Source of the DNA: Channallabes apus | Taxonomy: Eukaryota > Chordata > Actinopteri > Siluriformes > Clariidae | DNA: 64,000 nt | Reading direction: 5' to 3' | Assembly: GCA_030522415.1 (NCBI GenBank) | Contig: CM060104.1 | Span: 24,776,825-24,840,824 of the forward strand | In this document: in pieces, positions 54,507 through 64,000 of the stretch | How positions within the stretch are numbered: the first letter of the stretch is position 1 | Layout: every line of letters begins with the position of its first letter | The notes under the pieces: model-generated | What the model was told of the DNA's origin: nothing | Databases searched by the model: none | What the model saw: only the letters and a program-made list of their open reading frames with translations | Translations under genes and position numbers: made by a program

Positions 54507-54873
54507 TGTCAGAACTAACCCGATGACGACCAGAAAGACGTAGCTTAGCAGTTAGCCCTGTAGCGTGAATGGTAAACCCAAACGCGGATGGACACGAGCG
54601 GGCAGGATAATCACGCGATTTGCTCTAAGAACTCTCAAAGTGAATGAGTAAAGGAAAGACACAATCTAACCCTAGTCCTATAAACGCACACTCAGTCTGA
54701 AAGCGAATCCAAGAAAGTGAGTACTCACGTGAACGGGAACGATTCCGAAATAGCATGGGCATACTCAATGACAGAGCGATGTGCGGCGCCATCTTGTATC
54801 CTTTTATGCTTTCAGGTTCGCGACCGCCTTACTTCCGGGTCCTGGTGCCGGTCGCGGCTGAGTGCGCATGACA
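54507..54873 (-). repeat. 5' LTR of the minus-strand gypsy element
   Basis: 367 bp; in transcription direction it begins TGTCATGCGC and ends TTCTGACA. It contains CATAAAAGG (TATA-like) and GCTCTGTCATT (complement of 54767-54777), the predicted RNA start and self-primer. Confidence 0.92.
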
Positions 54874-55194
54874 CATACATAACTGTTGAAGTGTGTATAT
54901 ATTTTTCGGTCCCTCTGTATTTTCAGAAGTTTCAACCCATGTGTAGGGTTAGACATTTTAGAAAACACCAAAAATTTGTGACCTTGTGAAAGTACATATA
55001 ATCACACATTACACTTCACATATCAAATTTTACAGCTGCATAATAAATTAATACAGCCTTCATTGACATGAGAAATGTTAAAATATGGAAGCATTTAATT
55101 AGTAAACTGCTATATTTTTAGATAACAGCATGATGGATATGGGTGTTAATTGATGTGACAGATCCATTCCTGAGCTATAGTATGATGTGTTATC
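54874..55194. other. Region without recognisable gene
   Basis: AT-rich flank of the gypsy element; nothing supported. Confidence 0.4.
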
Positions 55195-56345
55195 TGGGGG
55201 CGGAGCTTTTTCTTACAAAGCCCCAAAGTATGGAATAGTCTTCCAAATAGTGTTCGGGACTCAGACACAGTATCAGTGTTTAAGTCTAGGCTAAAAACCT
55301 ATTTATTTAGCCAAGCATTTTTATAAATAGATTTGCCATAAGGTAAAGGAGCAGATCTGGGGGACTCATGGACGTAGAGTATTATGGTGAACTGGTATGT
55401 TTAGATGCTGTCTTCCTCACTCTCATTGATCACTCAGGTTTGTTGACGGTGAGGTGATTGTTTGCTTTACATCTCAGGGAGCCCTCATGTTTGTGTTTCC
55501 TTCTGGCTCCTCCCCTTTAGTTATGATGTCATAGTTAGTCCTGCCGGAGTCCCTGCTTGCACTTTACAGTAAATATACATTCACATTATACATTATGTGA
55601 CTGTGACCATACCTAACTGCCATCCCCCCTCTTCTTCTCTTTCTCCCCCTCTTTCTCTTCCCTCTCACCCCCTGTCTCCCCCTTTCACTCTTTCTCTCTC
55701 TCTCTCTGTCGAGCTACACATTTCATTCCTGAGCTGCCAGTGATCCAGACTCCCTCTGCCCTCCGGACCTGTCTGATCCATCCTGGTGCCCCGTTTCTGG
55801 TTGGAGATCTCGTTACATGGATGCCCCGTGTGTATCTTTGGGATACGTCTGGTGTCTGGGGACGGTTTCACTCTACCATGAAGAAGGTTCTGGCCTCGAC
55901 TGCTGTTGACAGCTGTTTCTCTGAAGACTTGATTTGGCCGCAGTTGCTCGATAGTTCAGGACTGGAATTTCCTACCTGACTCTACCTGAGTCTCCAATAA
56001 ACTACCTGGACTCCATATTAACATCAATTAACATTGACTAGCTGAACTGGCTGCCACCTAACACACTGTATAAATGCAGATCATTTCCTGCTATCTGTTT
56101 CACCCAGATGAGGATGGGTTCTCTGTTGAGTCTGGTTCCTCTCAAGGTTTCTTCCTATTACCATCTCAGGGAGTTTTTCCTTGCCACTGTCGCCCTCGGC
56201 TTGCTCACCAGGGACTATCTGAACATTTTGATTCATACACATTCACATTCCATACAAACTCAAATAATTCTTTTGATTGTGTAAACCTGCTTTACAACAA
56301 TGACAATTGTTAAAAGCGCTATACAAATAAAATTGAATTGAATTG
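55195..56345 (+). mobile_element. L2-type LINE 3' end, copy E
   Basis: Starts with the ORF2 C-terminus (GGAATAGTCTTCCAAATAGT, AAGTCTAGGCTAAAAACCTA) and has a long 3' UTR with CCCTCTTTCTC tracts. It shares the GATGAGGATGGGTTCTCTGT and CTCAAGGTTTCTTCC blocks and ends in (ATTGAATTG) at 56331-56345. Confidence 0.85.
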
Positions 56346-56439
56346 AAAATTATCTGTGGCTCAATGCTCCTCTTTTCTTAGAACCAGGTTTAGAGAAACC
56401 AGCATGCACTTGCTATGCAATTGTCATCATTTCCACTGT

Positions 56440-56890
56440 TAAGTTAATAAGTAGTTAATTTTCCAACTTAGGTGCTAGAAAAGGGTCTAGATGCATGTCT
56501 TCCTCGATCCATGAGAGATGGTGGGACCAGCCGAGAATGCTGGAGGGTCGGAGGGAACGTGGGTGCGGTGCGTGGTGTGATTAGAGTAGGGAGGTAAGTG
56601 GGTCCTGGGCCATTATTACTTTTTTAGGCAAACATCAGTGTCTTGAATTTGCTGGAGGCAGCTACAGGAAGCCAGTGTAGGAGCGTAGAAGTGGGGTGGT
56701 GTGAGAGAACACGGGCAGGTTGAAAACAAGACGCGTCCAGATGCATTCTAGATTATCTGCAGAGGACGAATGGTGGTCAGAGGCAGATCAGCTACGTAGG
56801 AATGAGTTGCAGTAGGCTAGTTTTGAAATAGCAAGAGACTGAACAAGCACCTGAGTAGCCAGTGTAGAAAGAAATTAAATGAGTGTCTGA
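56440..56890. mobile_element. Dispersed fish repeat, class not identified
   Basis: Blocks such as CTTGAATTTGCTGGAGGCAG, CTACAGGAAGCCAGTGTAGG and GAGACTGAACAAGCACCTGA recur across fish genomes as I recall. No ORF remains. Confidence 0.5.
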
Positions 56891-56934
56891 GGGAGGAAAG
56901 GAGAGAATAAGTTGTGTGTCATTTGCATAACAAT

Positions 56935-57190
56935 GGTACACACATTGCAACATTTGCACAATATTGCATATTGCACACTTGTACTCACGATGCTAATTTA
57001 CACACTTATGGACATTTTTCATTCATTCCACTTTTTATTTGCATTTAAATTTAAATTTATTTTGTCTTGTACAGAAAAGTTTTATATTTCTTATATATTT
57101 CTAAAACTTTTATATTTTGGTCTAACTTCTTATAGTTAAACTATTTATTTATTTCTTGTTTCTTTTTCCATTTCTCTCTTATTTCTTGTC
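56935..57190 (+). mobile_element. Rex1/CR1-type 3' UTR fragment
   Basis: Sequence of GCACAATATTGCATATTGCA, TTTTTATTTGCATTTAAATT and TTTTATTTCTTG-type low complexity resembles the 3' UTR of LINE copies 1 and 3 (complement of 4140-4420). Confidence 0.55.
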
Positions 57191-57520
57191 AATTGTTTAA
57201 AAAAAAAAAGTATTATTTAATTAGAAGTAAATATAGTTGTGTGTTGAGATTAAGTGTTGTGTATCCCTGTGGTTAATTCAGCCACTAGAGGGCGCATGGC
57301 ACATTTCATTTACGGTGGTTTCAATTAAGTAAACAATAGCAATAAATAATGTATATTTGCATTTCATCTCACGAACCACCCTGAAATAAAAAAATTAAAT
57401 ATTTAATCTTTAAAAAAGAACAAAATAATCAGATATTTTTCTCCATTTTCTACAATAAAAGAAACGGTTTAAACACCTGACAGTAGAAAATCTCTACATA
57501 TCTTGAAAACTTCACAGTAA

Positions 57521-57634
57521 GGCCTTGTTCACACGGGCGTGAAATTTTTGGATAAACGAACGAGCTCTGAACTACGGAAGCGCATTGCATTCACACAATT
57601 AAAAAAATCACGGGACTTATGTCATAATTATGAC
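57521..57634. mobile_element. Partial left end of a related MITE
   Basis: Starts TAAGGCCTTGTTCACACGGG like the element at 57638 but diverges after the first 25 bp. It ends where that element is inserted. Confidence 0.6.
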
Positions 57635-57637
57635 TTA

Positions 57638-58437
57638 GGCCTTGTTCACACGGGCGTTAAAATCGACCGTTTTTCTGCCGTTCGTCCTATACGTTTACGT
57701 TGCGTTTTGTAGTGCCGCTCGATTGACTTCTACACTGGCGTTCGTTTGTTTCTGTCTAATGACAGCCTGCAGCCCAAATTGTAGTTTGTGTGTTTAACCT
57801 GTGGGGGGCAGTGTGTCGGTTACTGGATATGAAAGCCCTTGTCATTTTATTTGAGGTGCCTCCTTAATATGGACCATTTTGCTATATTAGACATTAATCT
57901 TATTGTTTTAAAAATTCTAATTAAATGATTATATTTTTATATAATATCTAAAAATATTTTTAAAAATAATACGGCGACGTAGGGAGATAAAAAATCGCTG
58001 CCGCTACTGGGTTCACCCTCTGACTGCACAACGTCGGATTAAAGGAAGTTTTTTGTGGTTTATGAAGAAATGCGAACATTTCCGCGCACGTTTTATTTTT
58101 TAAGCATTTTATTTTTGCCTTTCTCCGCATTTCCCTCTGTATAGCATGTAGGATGATGGGATATATCCGGTCCTCCGAAGCGTAAAATGGACGCGGAGAA
58201 AACGAACTAGACGCGGTTTCCTTGCGTTCGTTGGGATTTGAATGCCAAGAAAAAGCTGCATGCAACGTTTTTTTAACACCGTATAAACGCGCAGCCGGAC
58301 AAACGCACGTCACCAAAGCCTGTGTGAACACCGTCATTGACTCCTATGTGTAGAAAACCCTCTGCGCTTCATCCGCGGTCACCGGACACTAAAACGGCAG
58401 AAAAACGGTCGATTTTAACGCCCGTGTGAACAAGGCC
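57638..58437. mobile_element. PIF/Harbinger-like MITE (800 bp)
   Basis: Inverted termini GGCCTTGTTCACACGGGCGT at 57638 and the exact complement at 58437 extend about 42 bp without mismatch, including ATCGACCGTTTTTCTGCCGT. It is flanked by TTA on both sides (57635-57637 and 58438-58440), fitting the 3-bp TWA target of PIF/Harbinger. No transposase. A further copy of the left end (TAAGGCCTTGTTCACACGGG) at 57521 is a separate partial element. Confidence 0.8.
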
Positions 58438-58501
58438 TTAGAGGTCAGGACGGCAGGAAGAACTGCCCCGGGGTCAAAGGTTGTGGTTTCAGGATCGTTC
58501 C

Positions 58502-58890
58502 TTTTAATTCAATTCAATTTTATTTGTATAAAATAAATTTGTATGGGTGAAACAGAATGCAGGAAATTATCTGCATTTATACAGTGTGTTAAGTGGCAGG
58601 CAGTTCAGCTGTAATAGTTGATGTTAATTCATGTTAATATGAGAGGTAAAGGTAGTTATTGGAGACTCAGGTAGACTTGTAGGAAATTCCAGTCCTGAAC
58701 TATCGAACTGTCAAGTCCTCAGAGAAACAGCTGCCAACACCAGTCGAGGCCAGAACCGTCTTCTAAGTAGAGAGAATCATCCCCAGACACATCCCAAAGA
58801 GACACACGGGGCATCCATGTGACGAGACCTCCAACCAGAAGTGGGGCACCAGGATGGGTCAGACAGGTCCGGAGGGAAGAGGGATTCTGG
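58502..58890 (-). mobile_element. L2-type LINE 3' tail fragment
   Basis: Minus orientation; begins with AATTCAATTCAATTTTATTT and has TCCAGTCCTGAACTATCGAA and the CCTCCAACCAGAAG block. It lacks the ORF2 end. The following segment (58890-59075) is GC-rich and may contain exon-like sequence (ATGACGTCAGTCGAGGACAC on the minus strand), but no splice model is supported. Confidence 0.75.
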
Positions 58891-59075
58891 TTCCTTTTAC
58901 CCTCAGCTCCACCGGGGAGATGAAGGTGGCCGGCCGGTCGGAGTGGGCGGGACTCAGGGGCATTTTATTAGTAACGGAGGAAGGCAGCGAGCGAGCGGGG
59001 ACATGATGACACGCACATGCTGCGGGATGAAGACCTTGGTGTCCTCGACTGACGTCATGGTGAGACACACACTAA

Positions 59076-59127
59076 CACTGTTTATGTATAACTGTGTATG
59101 TGACAAATAAAATTTTCATTTGAATTT
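59076..59127 (+). mobile_element. Rex1-type terminal tail fragment
   Basis: AACTGTGTATGTGACAAATA and AAATTTTCATTTGAATTTGG are the very end of the Rex1-type 3' UTR as in copies 3 and 4. Confidence 0.6.
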
Positions 59128-59330
59128 GGTATGAAAAGCCAAGCGATGATATGACCTTATCAAGAGACCGCGTATAGAGGGAGAACAGGAGAGGACCAAG
59201 TACTGATCCCTGTGGGGCAACAGTAGAGAGTCTGCATGAGACAGATGTGGATCCCATCCATATGACCTATCTTCTATGTAAGGAGCAAACCATTTCCATG
59301 ACATGCCACAGATTCCAAGGCTTGTAAGAA
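59128..59330 (-). pseudogene. L2-related RT fragment
   Basis: The minus-strand frames contain [20 protein letters not shown] and [22 protein letters not shown] domains around the palm of an L2/Maui-type element. The rest is missing. Confidence 0.7.
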
Positions 59331-59829
59331 TAGACAAGAGAATCTTGTGGTTTCCTTCCACAGTCCAAAAACATGCAGATTAGGCTAAATATGAATGCTT
59401 GTGTGAATGTTGACCGTAGGTCCTTCCAAAGACTTAAAACCAGAATAAATACAATAGTAACCACTATGGGCCTCCATGGCCCCTAGTTGGTCTACAGAGG
59501 TTCCTAGATGGATGGGATAGATGGATTGCTTCAAGTGGGACCCTGTTTGAGGTGTGAGACAGCTTCAGGTGGAACACTGCTTCAGGTTGGACACTGTTTC
59601 TGTATGGTGAGGGCATGTGCTGTGCTCCACAATATGATAGAGCACAATGAGATCCTTATCTTATCTCCCCTAAACAGTAACCATGTTACCTAACTCACAC
59701 TTCTACCTACCAGACTAGTGTAATCATCACACTTTGAGAGTGTGTGAGGACATCTTTTGTCAGTTATCAGAAACTGAGATCACTGTAGAAGTTAGTTTCT
59801 TTCCCATAGGTATTTTAGAAATTTCCCTT

Positions 59830-60008
59830 ACATTTCTTTTGGTCTGTTTATCATGTTTTGCCTATACCTGGCCTGCGGTGGTTAGGGGACCTACAGAAGG
59901 AGCTGGGGAAGGTTCTGGAAACAGGGATGTCTAGGCGTCTCTGCTTCAGCTGCGATTGGACTAAACAGTATGGATGGATGGATGGATGGATGGATGGATG
60001 GATGGATT
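59830..60008. repeat. Retroposon tail with (GGAT)n
   Basis: AAGGTTCTGGAAACAGGGAT and CTGCGATTGG lead into nine or ten GGAT units (59969-60006). This resembles a retroposon 3' tail common in fish. Confidence 0.6.
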
Positions 60009-60344
60009 TGCAGCAGTTGTCTCTTATTGTTTGTTCTCTGACACTGTTCACACTCCCACAAGCACACTCCCTACCATTCCCTTGTTTGCATTACTTTTGC
60101 TATTGTCAGTGCTTTCGACACAAAAACAAATGGGACACACAATCTTTAAATATGTATAAGGTCATGAGGTCTATTTATGGATATCTGAGGATGAACTTTT
60201 CATCTGCACACATTTTCAATAAGACAATGAATAGTAAAGTGTGGGTACACATGTTCTATTTTGTGCACATGCAAACTCGTACACTCAAATGCTTTAAAGT
60301 TTATAAATAAAAGCTTGGGAACTTCACAAACTTCAGCACAGGAG

Positions 60345-60460
60345 TAAAGGACCAGGAACTTTAGCCATGGAATTGAAAGTCCAATGATTTTAGTGCAGGA
60401 ATGTAGACTAGAAATTAAAGACCTGGAGGATTTACCCCGGGGGCTTTATGTTCCTGTAAT
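60345..60460. repeat. Degenerate CCAGGAACTTTA minisatellite, second site
   Basis: Short run of the same diverged unit as at 51415-51775 (GGACCAGGAACTTTAGCCAT). Confidence 0.7.
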
Positions 60461-60611
60461 CCTCAACTTTATTAACAGTTAGCTGATCAGTGATCAGTCA
60501 TTAAGAAAGTGAGCACCTTAGAGTAGAACCTCACTATGATCTCCTCTGATGACCTTTAATCATTATAATTCTAACATATGTTGGATGTGATATGTTGGGA
60601 AAGATTAGTAT

Positions 60612-60615
<4 letters not shown>

Positions 60616-60677
<62 letters not shown>

Positions 60678-60934
60678 GATTCATGGAATGTCCTGGCTTA
60701 TAAAGGACTTCATAATAACTCACTGCATGAATATTGTTTGCTTTGCATATAAGCTCTGTTTATTTCCATGCCTTATACTTTGTGAGAATTAACATGGAGC
60801 CCACTGTGAATAGTGTTCCTGTACACTTTAGAAATTAAAGCCTTATTGTGGTTCCTACCAGAGCATCAGTCATTTTCAGACACTGTCCTGCATGCTAGAA
60901 CTCCTGGTTGGTTTAGATACAAAGACAGAGATAT

Positions 60935-61019
<85 letters not shown>
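60616..61019. repeat. (CA)n and (TG)n microsatellites
   Basis: CA at 60616-60675 and a long TG tract of about 41 units at 60937-61019. Confidence 0.95.
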
Positions 61020-61022
<3 letters not shown>

Positions 61023-61376
61023 GTTAACTATGTTGTCTTTCTCACCTAAAAATGTTATTTTCGAATCATTTAAACTTTGGTTCTATTATGTCACTGACAG
61101 TTTGTTAGGAAATGTAAATAATGTCTACTACTATATGTAACCAGGACAAACGGTGTAGTCAGGTCATAGGTAATAACTTAGACTTTCCTAATGTCCAGTG
61201 TGTTGTCTGCTGTTGATTCACGTCCTGCAGTCGAGTCGATTCAGAGTCGACACACTTTCTCCCTGTTAGAGTTTAAGTTGAAGTGGACTGAATTTACCAC
61301 GTTCTCAGACCCGAGTGTGAGTGCTGTGTGAGGAGGACACACACACTGTACTCTCGGTTCTGTTCAAACACACTAA

Positions 61377-61850
61377 CAGAGGTGGAAAGAGTAATAAAAT
61401 TTTGTACTCGAGTAAAAGTACTGTTACTTTAGTGAACTTTTACTGAAGTACAAGTAAAGTTACCCTTATACAGATCCACTCAAGTAAAAGTAAAATTTTA
61501 AAAAAGTATTAAAAATACTCAGAGTAAAAGTTACTGAGTTACTTCTTTTTTTTAACAGTGGGGGCGGGGGGGGGGGGGGGTGGAACACACTCGCATAATG
61601 ACTCTGTTCCCTTTGTTGTGCTTGAAATCAAAGTGTTCACTTAAATTTGACCAGGGTTTTGATCATAAGAATTTGTTGGCGTTTCACTTCCAGCTGTGTC
61701 TGTATCACCGGCGTCTGTTTTGTCTCCATCGTTCTTGTGAATTTTCATTCATTTATATTTTACTCAGAAGCGAATATGATTTATAATGTAGTGAAGTACA
61801 ATACTTTAAACGAAACATACTTAAGTAAAAGTAGAATTACAGATTTTAGT
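61377..61850. mobile_element. hAT-like non-autonomous element, AAGTAAAAGTAC type
   Basis: Starts AGAGGTGGAAAGAGTAATAA and contains many AAGTAAAAGTA motifs at both ends (61425-61540 and 61790-61840), an arrangement of inverted subterminal repeats. There is a G-tract at 61560-61580 and no ORF. Confidence 0.55.
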
Positions 61851-62018
61851 GTGTGTGTGTAAAAATGAACAATTCCATAATTATTGGAGAATCGGGGAAG
61901 GTGACTACATGCTGTGTTTCGCTAGCACAAGTTTATTTATATAGTTCTTTTAATAATTGCTATTGTTACAAAGCAGCTTCTCAGCAATCAACTATGTTTA
62001 TTCTATAATTACAAATGA

Positions 62019-62019
<1 letters not shown>

Positions 62020-62054
<35 letters not shown>
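62020..62054. repeat. (CTAT)n microsatellite
   Basis: Nine tetranucleotide units. Confidence 0.95.
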
Positions 62055-62055
<1 letters not shown>

Positions 62056-62314
62056 GTGCATGTTTTATTTGTCAGGGTGCATTTACTCTGTCTGCCCACT
62101 AGAGGCCACAGCTGTCAAAGAAAACAATTACTATACAACCCATGAATCCTTTCAGTTTAAGGCCTAAACAATGTCCTAAAACATAGATCATAAACTATTA
62201 CTTGTATATTTTTTATTATAAAATAGAAATATTATTTTCATGTTCCTGCTCTAGCCTCACACAAACCCCTTTTGTTGGAAGCAAGTAAGAAATAAAAGAA
62301 GGGTTAGTGTACAG

Positions 62315-62640
62315 TAACAGTGAAAAGTTTGGACATTCCTCCTAATTCAGTGGGGTTTTTATTTGTTTGTTTGTTTAGTGATTTATTTTCTCCATTCTAG
62401 AACAATACAGATTTTTTTGTTCATGAAGCTCAGCTGTTCGGAAACAGTTCTTGCAAGTGGATGAAACTGTCCCTCATGAAGACTGTCCCAGGAAAGCAAG
62501 ACCAAAACTGAGCTCTGCTGCAAACGTTCATTTAGAGTCACCAGCCTCAGAAATCACCAATTTACAAATAGCACCTCAGATTAGAGCCGTTATGAAGCTT
62601 TACAGAGCACTGAGAGAAATAGAGTACCTGACCTGCAGAG
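62315..62640 (+). mobile_element. Tc1-like remnant
   Basis: The left terminus reads AACAGTGAAAAGTTTGGACA. Further right GACTGTCCCAGGAAAGCAAG, GAGTCACCAGCCTCAGAAAT and AATAGCACCTCAGATTAGAG are parts of a Tc1-type transposase gene, read as VTSLRN...-like codons in a broken frame. It is strongly deleted. Confidence 0.7.
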
Positions 62641-62860
62641 GTGGAAAGTAACGAATTACTCGCGTTACTGTAATTGAGTAGTTTTTTTGTGTATTTCTAC
62701 TTTTTAAAGTAGTTTTTAAAAATCTGTAATTTTACTTTTACTTAAGTACGTTTTGTTTGAAGTATTGTAATTCGCTACATTTTAAATCATATTCGCTACT
62801 GAGTAAAAAATAAATGAATGAAAATGCTAAAATAATAAAATTATTATGCTTTGTATAAAT
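62637..62860. mobile_element. hAT-like element end, second copy
   Basis: Begins AGAGGTGGAAAGTAACGAAT and continues with TTACTTTTACTTAAGTACG, the same family as at 61377. The right end is not seen. Confidence 0.5.
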
Positions 62861-62978
62861 GCTCCGTTGCGCTCGCGTGTGTGTATCATGTCCTGGTCGC
62901 ACGCCGCTCCAGACTCCACTCCGGGTTTTCTGACATCGGCATCTTCCTGACCTTCCACACGGTCGCTTCCGCCCTGAG

Positions 62979-63010
62979 TGACGTCATCGACTAGCGCGAC
63001 CATTTATAAA
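62979..63010 (+). promoter_or_regulatory. CRE plus TATA-box block
   Basis: A perfect palindromic CRE TGACGTCA (62979-62986) lies 16 bp before TTTATAAA (63003-63010), in a locally CpG-rich 62870-63030. This could be a promoter of a transposable element (LTR or hAT) or of a transcript to the right. Confidence 0.35.
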
Positions 63011-63589
63011 CCGGAGAGAGACGCAGGAAAGAGGTTGTGATTTTGGTGTTTTGATATTTGGTTGTGTATTCTGGTTTGACTTTTTGCCTCCAATTGACTT
63101 TGATTATTGCTTTGTCCCTTTGGTTTGGTTGGTCTTTGTATATATTTGTAGATAATTTCACTGTTTTTGGTTTAGGGAGTCTGGGAAGGTACCGGTATTT
63201 TTGTTTGTTTGTGTGTTTTTTTTTTTTTTTGCAGGTAATCTAGCTACTAAATATAAATACCATTTTGTTTATTATTTTGGCCTGGGTCCATCCTGAATCT
63301 GATCCTCCTCCTCCTGGTGTGTGTGTGTGTGTGTGTACAAACCTCATTATTTCATCAGTTAATGATTGGATCTAGTTCTTTCTGCCATATACCACCATTT
63401 CCATACAGTTTAAAATAGAACCCTGAACCATTCTTTTGCTGTATGACCCTAGACTCGGACGTAACACCATATTTAAGTGACCACTTTGATTTTCAAGCAC
63501 GAGAAAGACAACAGCTTTATTATGCAAAGGTGTTCCTTCAGTTAAAAACAACTAGTTTGAGATTTATATCTGCTCATCTTTTTTGAACT

Positions 63590-63718
63590 ACGCTAGAATG
63601 CCTCACATCTCACACATCTCATCTCATACACACTTCTGTAATTTACTGTTGATTGTGTAAAGCTGCTTTGTGACAATGAACTTTATTAAAAGTCTTATAC
63701 AAATAAAACTGAACTGAG
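63590..63718 (+). mobile_element. L2-type terminal tail
   Basis: Contains GATTGTGTAAAGCTGCTTTG, GACAATGAACTTTATTAAAA and ATACAAATAAAACTGAACTG, the terminal 130 bp of the L2 3' UTR. Confidence 0.75.
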
Positions 63719-63739
63719 TGTGTTTGTGAGACAGTGATG

Positions 63740-63974
63740 TAGTAACACCACATCCGGGTCTGAAGCCGCGCGGTGCATTGTGGGTAACAGCGTGGCTCTG
63801 TGTGTGTGTGTGTTTACTCTGTAACGCGGGTTACGGACACTGAGCGGCTCCTCCGCCGGTTCTTACGTCACTTCCGGGTTATTGTCTCCTTTCTGTTTCT
63901 GTTCCGGTAGCGGAGGAGAGGAGCCGGGACTCAGGGGGGGGGAGACACACACACACACACACACACACAGAGAG
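63740..63974 (+). promoter_or_regulatory. CpG-rich candidate promoter and 5' UTR
   Basis: GC- and CpG-rich block. TTACCCACAATGCACCG (minus strand, 63771-63787) fits the ZNF143/STAF-type site. GTTACGGACAC and TTACGTCACTTCCGGG hold a CRE half site with an ETS motif (ACTTCCGG). A GAGA/CA-rich leader follows up to the ATG at 63975. Bidirectional housekeeping promoters often combine ZNF143 and ETS sites. Confidence 0.5.
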
Positions 63975-64000
63975 ATGAGTTGGTGCCGCTCGGCTCTTCT
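63975..64000 (+). CDS. Possible start of a plus-strand gene (partial)
   Basis: ATG at 63975 in the context GAGAGATGA opens a frame MSWCRSALL that runs out of the window. Only 8-9 codons are visible, and the gene is not recognised. The start is supported by the promoter-like block just upstream. Confidence 0.4.

Larger units (their letters stand above)
52043..54873 (-). mobile_element. Ty3/gypsy element of the Tf1/sushi type with both LTRs and internal deletions
   Basis: Minus-strand element bounded by LTRs (54507-54873 as 5', 52043-52396 as 3') and the 5-bp target duplication CATAC (52038-52042 and 54874-54878). It encodes gag, protease and the first half of RT. The RT frame then runs directly into the 3' LTR, so the rest of RT, RNase H, integrase and chromodomain are gone. 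A second deletion lies at the protease-RT junction near 52880. It is a deletion derivative of the family seen at 38022. Confidence 0.92.

Noticed and set aside
58930..59065. Possible exon with MTSVEDTKVFIPQHVRV on the minus strand
   Set aside because: Ends in a stop without a donor and sits between L2 and Rex1 fragments; no support beyond an ATG.

Overview
This window is vertebrate nuclear DNA, almost certainly from a teleost fish (a catfish-like genome would fit, but the order is inferred only from the repeat flavour). It has intron-containing gene fragments, dense (CA/TG)n microsatellites, and a typical fish set of mobile elements: Rex1/CR1-type and L2-type LINEs, RTE, Tx1/L1-type ORF1, Tc1/mariner, piggyBac-like, PIF/Harbinger-like and hAT-like DNA elements, tRNA-derived SINEs and Ty3/gypsy elements of the Tf1/sushi lineage. 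No prokaryotic operon, CRISPR array or rRNA gene is present.

Layout. 1-660: CA repeat and a 17-bp minisatellite. 660-4030: no recognisable gene. 4030-10985: a minus-strand Rex1-type LINE that carries a solo LTR and is split by a second, nearly full-length LINE. 12300-26200: introns and candidate exons of an unidentified minus-strand host gene. Three exons (16230-16314, 15475-15656, 12357-12580) are phase-compatible and splice-bounded; two micro-exons (25329-25359, 26151-26197) may belong to it. This interval also holds L2 and Tc1 remnants, SINEs and an L2 copy disrupted by RTE (19640-22775). 26640-30445: a third Rex1-type LINE with an inserted L2 tail.

30446-37680: a nested repeat stack. A Tx1-type LINE ORF1 is interrupted by a TTAA-flanked piggyBac-like element (30734-37416). 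Inside it lie a Tc1 remnant, an RTE within that Tc1 (19-bp target duplication), a TIR element containing an LTR fragment and a nearly complete Tc1, and a palindromic element. 38022-42472: a plus-strand sushi-type gypsy element with 5' LTR, gag, a -1 frameshift site and a pol broken by several frameshifts, cut off before the 3' LTR. 42534-43074: two tRNA-Glu-like pseudogenes. 43380-49590: L2, Rex1, SINE and Tx1 fragments. 50400-50640: a CpG-rich, promoter-like block. 52043-54873: a minus-strand relative of the gypsy element with both LTRs and a 5-bp target duplication, but lacking most of pol. 55195-63720: L2 tails, a Harbinger-like MITE, hAT-like and Tc1 remnants. 63740-64000: a CpG-rich candidate promoter and the first codons of a plus-strand gene leaving the window.

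The most informative signals are in the two gypsy elements. In each, 11 nt just after the 5' LTR, overlapping the gag start codon, is perfectly complementary to 11 nt at the predicted transcript start inside the LTR. A base change between the copies is compensated on both sides, as the Tf1/sushi self-priming model requires. Both copies also carry a GGGAAAC slippery heptamer at the gag-pol overlap, the heptamer known from the sushi-derived gene PEG10; in the plus copy a 9-bp hairpin follows after a 7-nt spacer.
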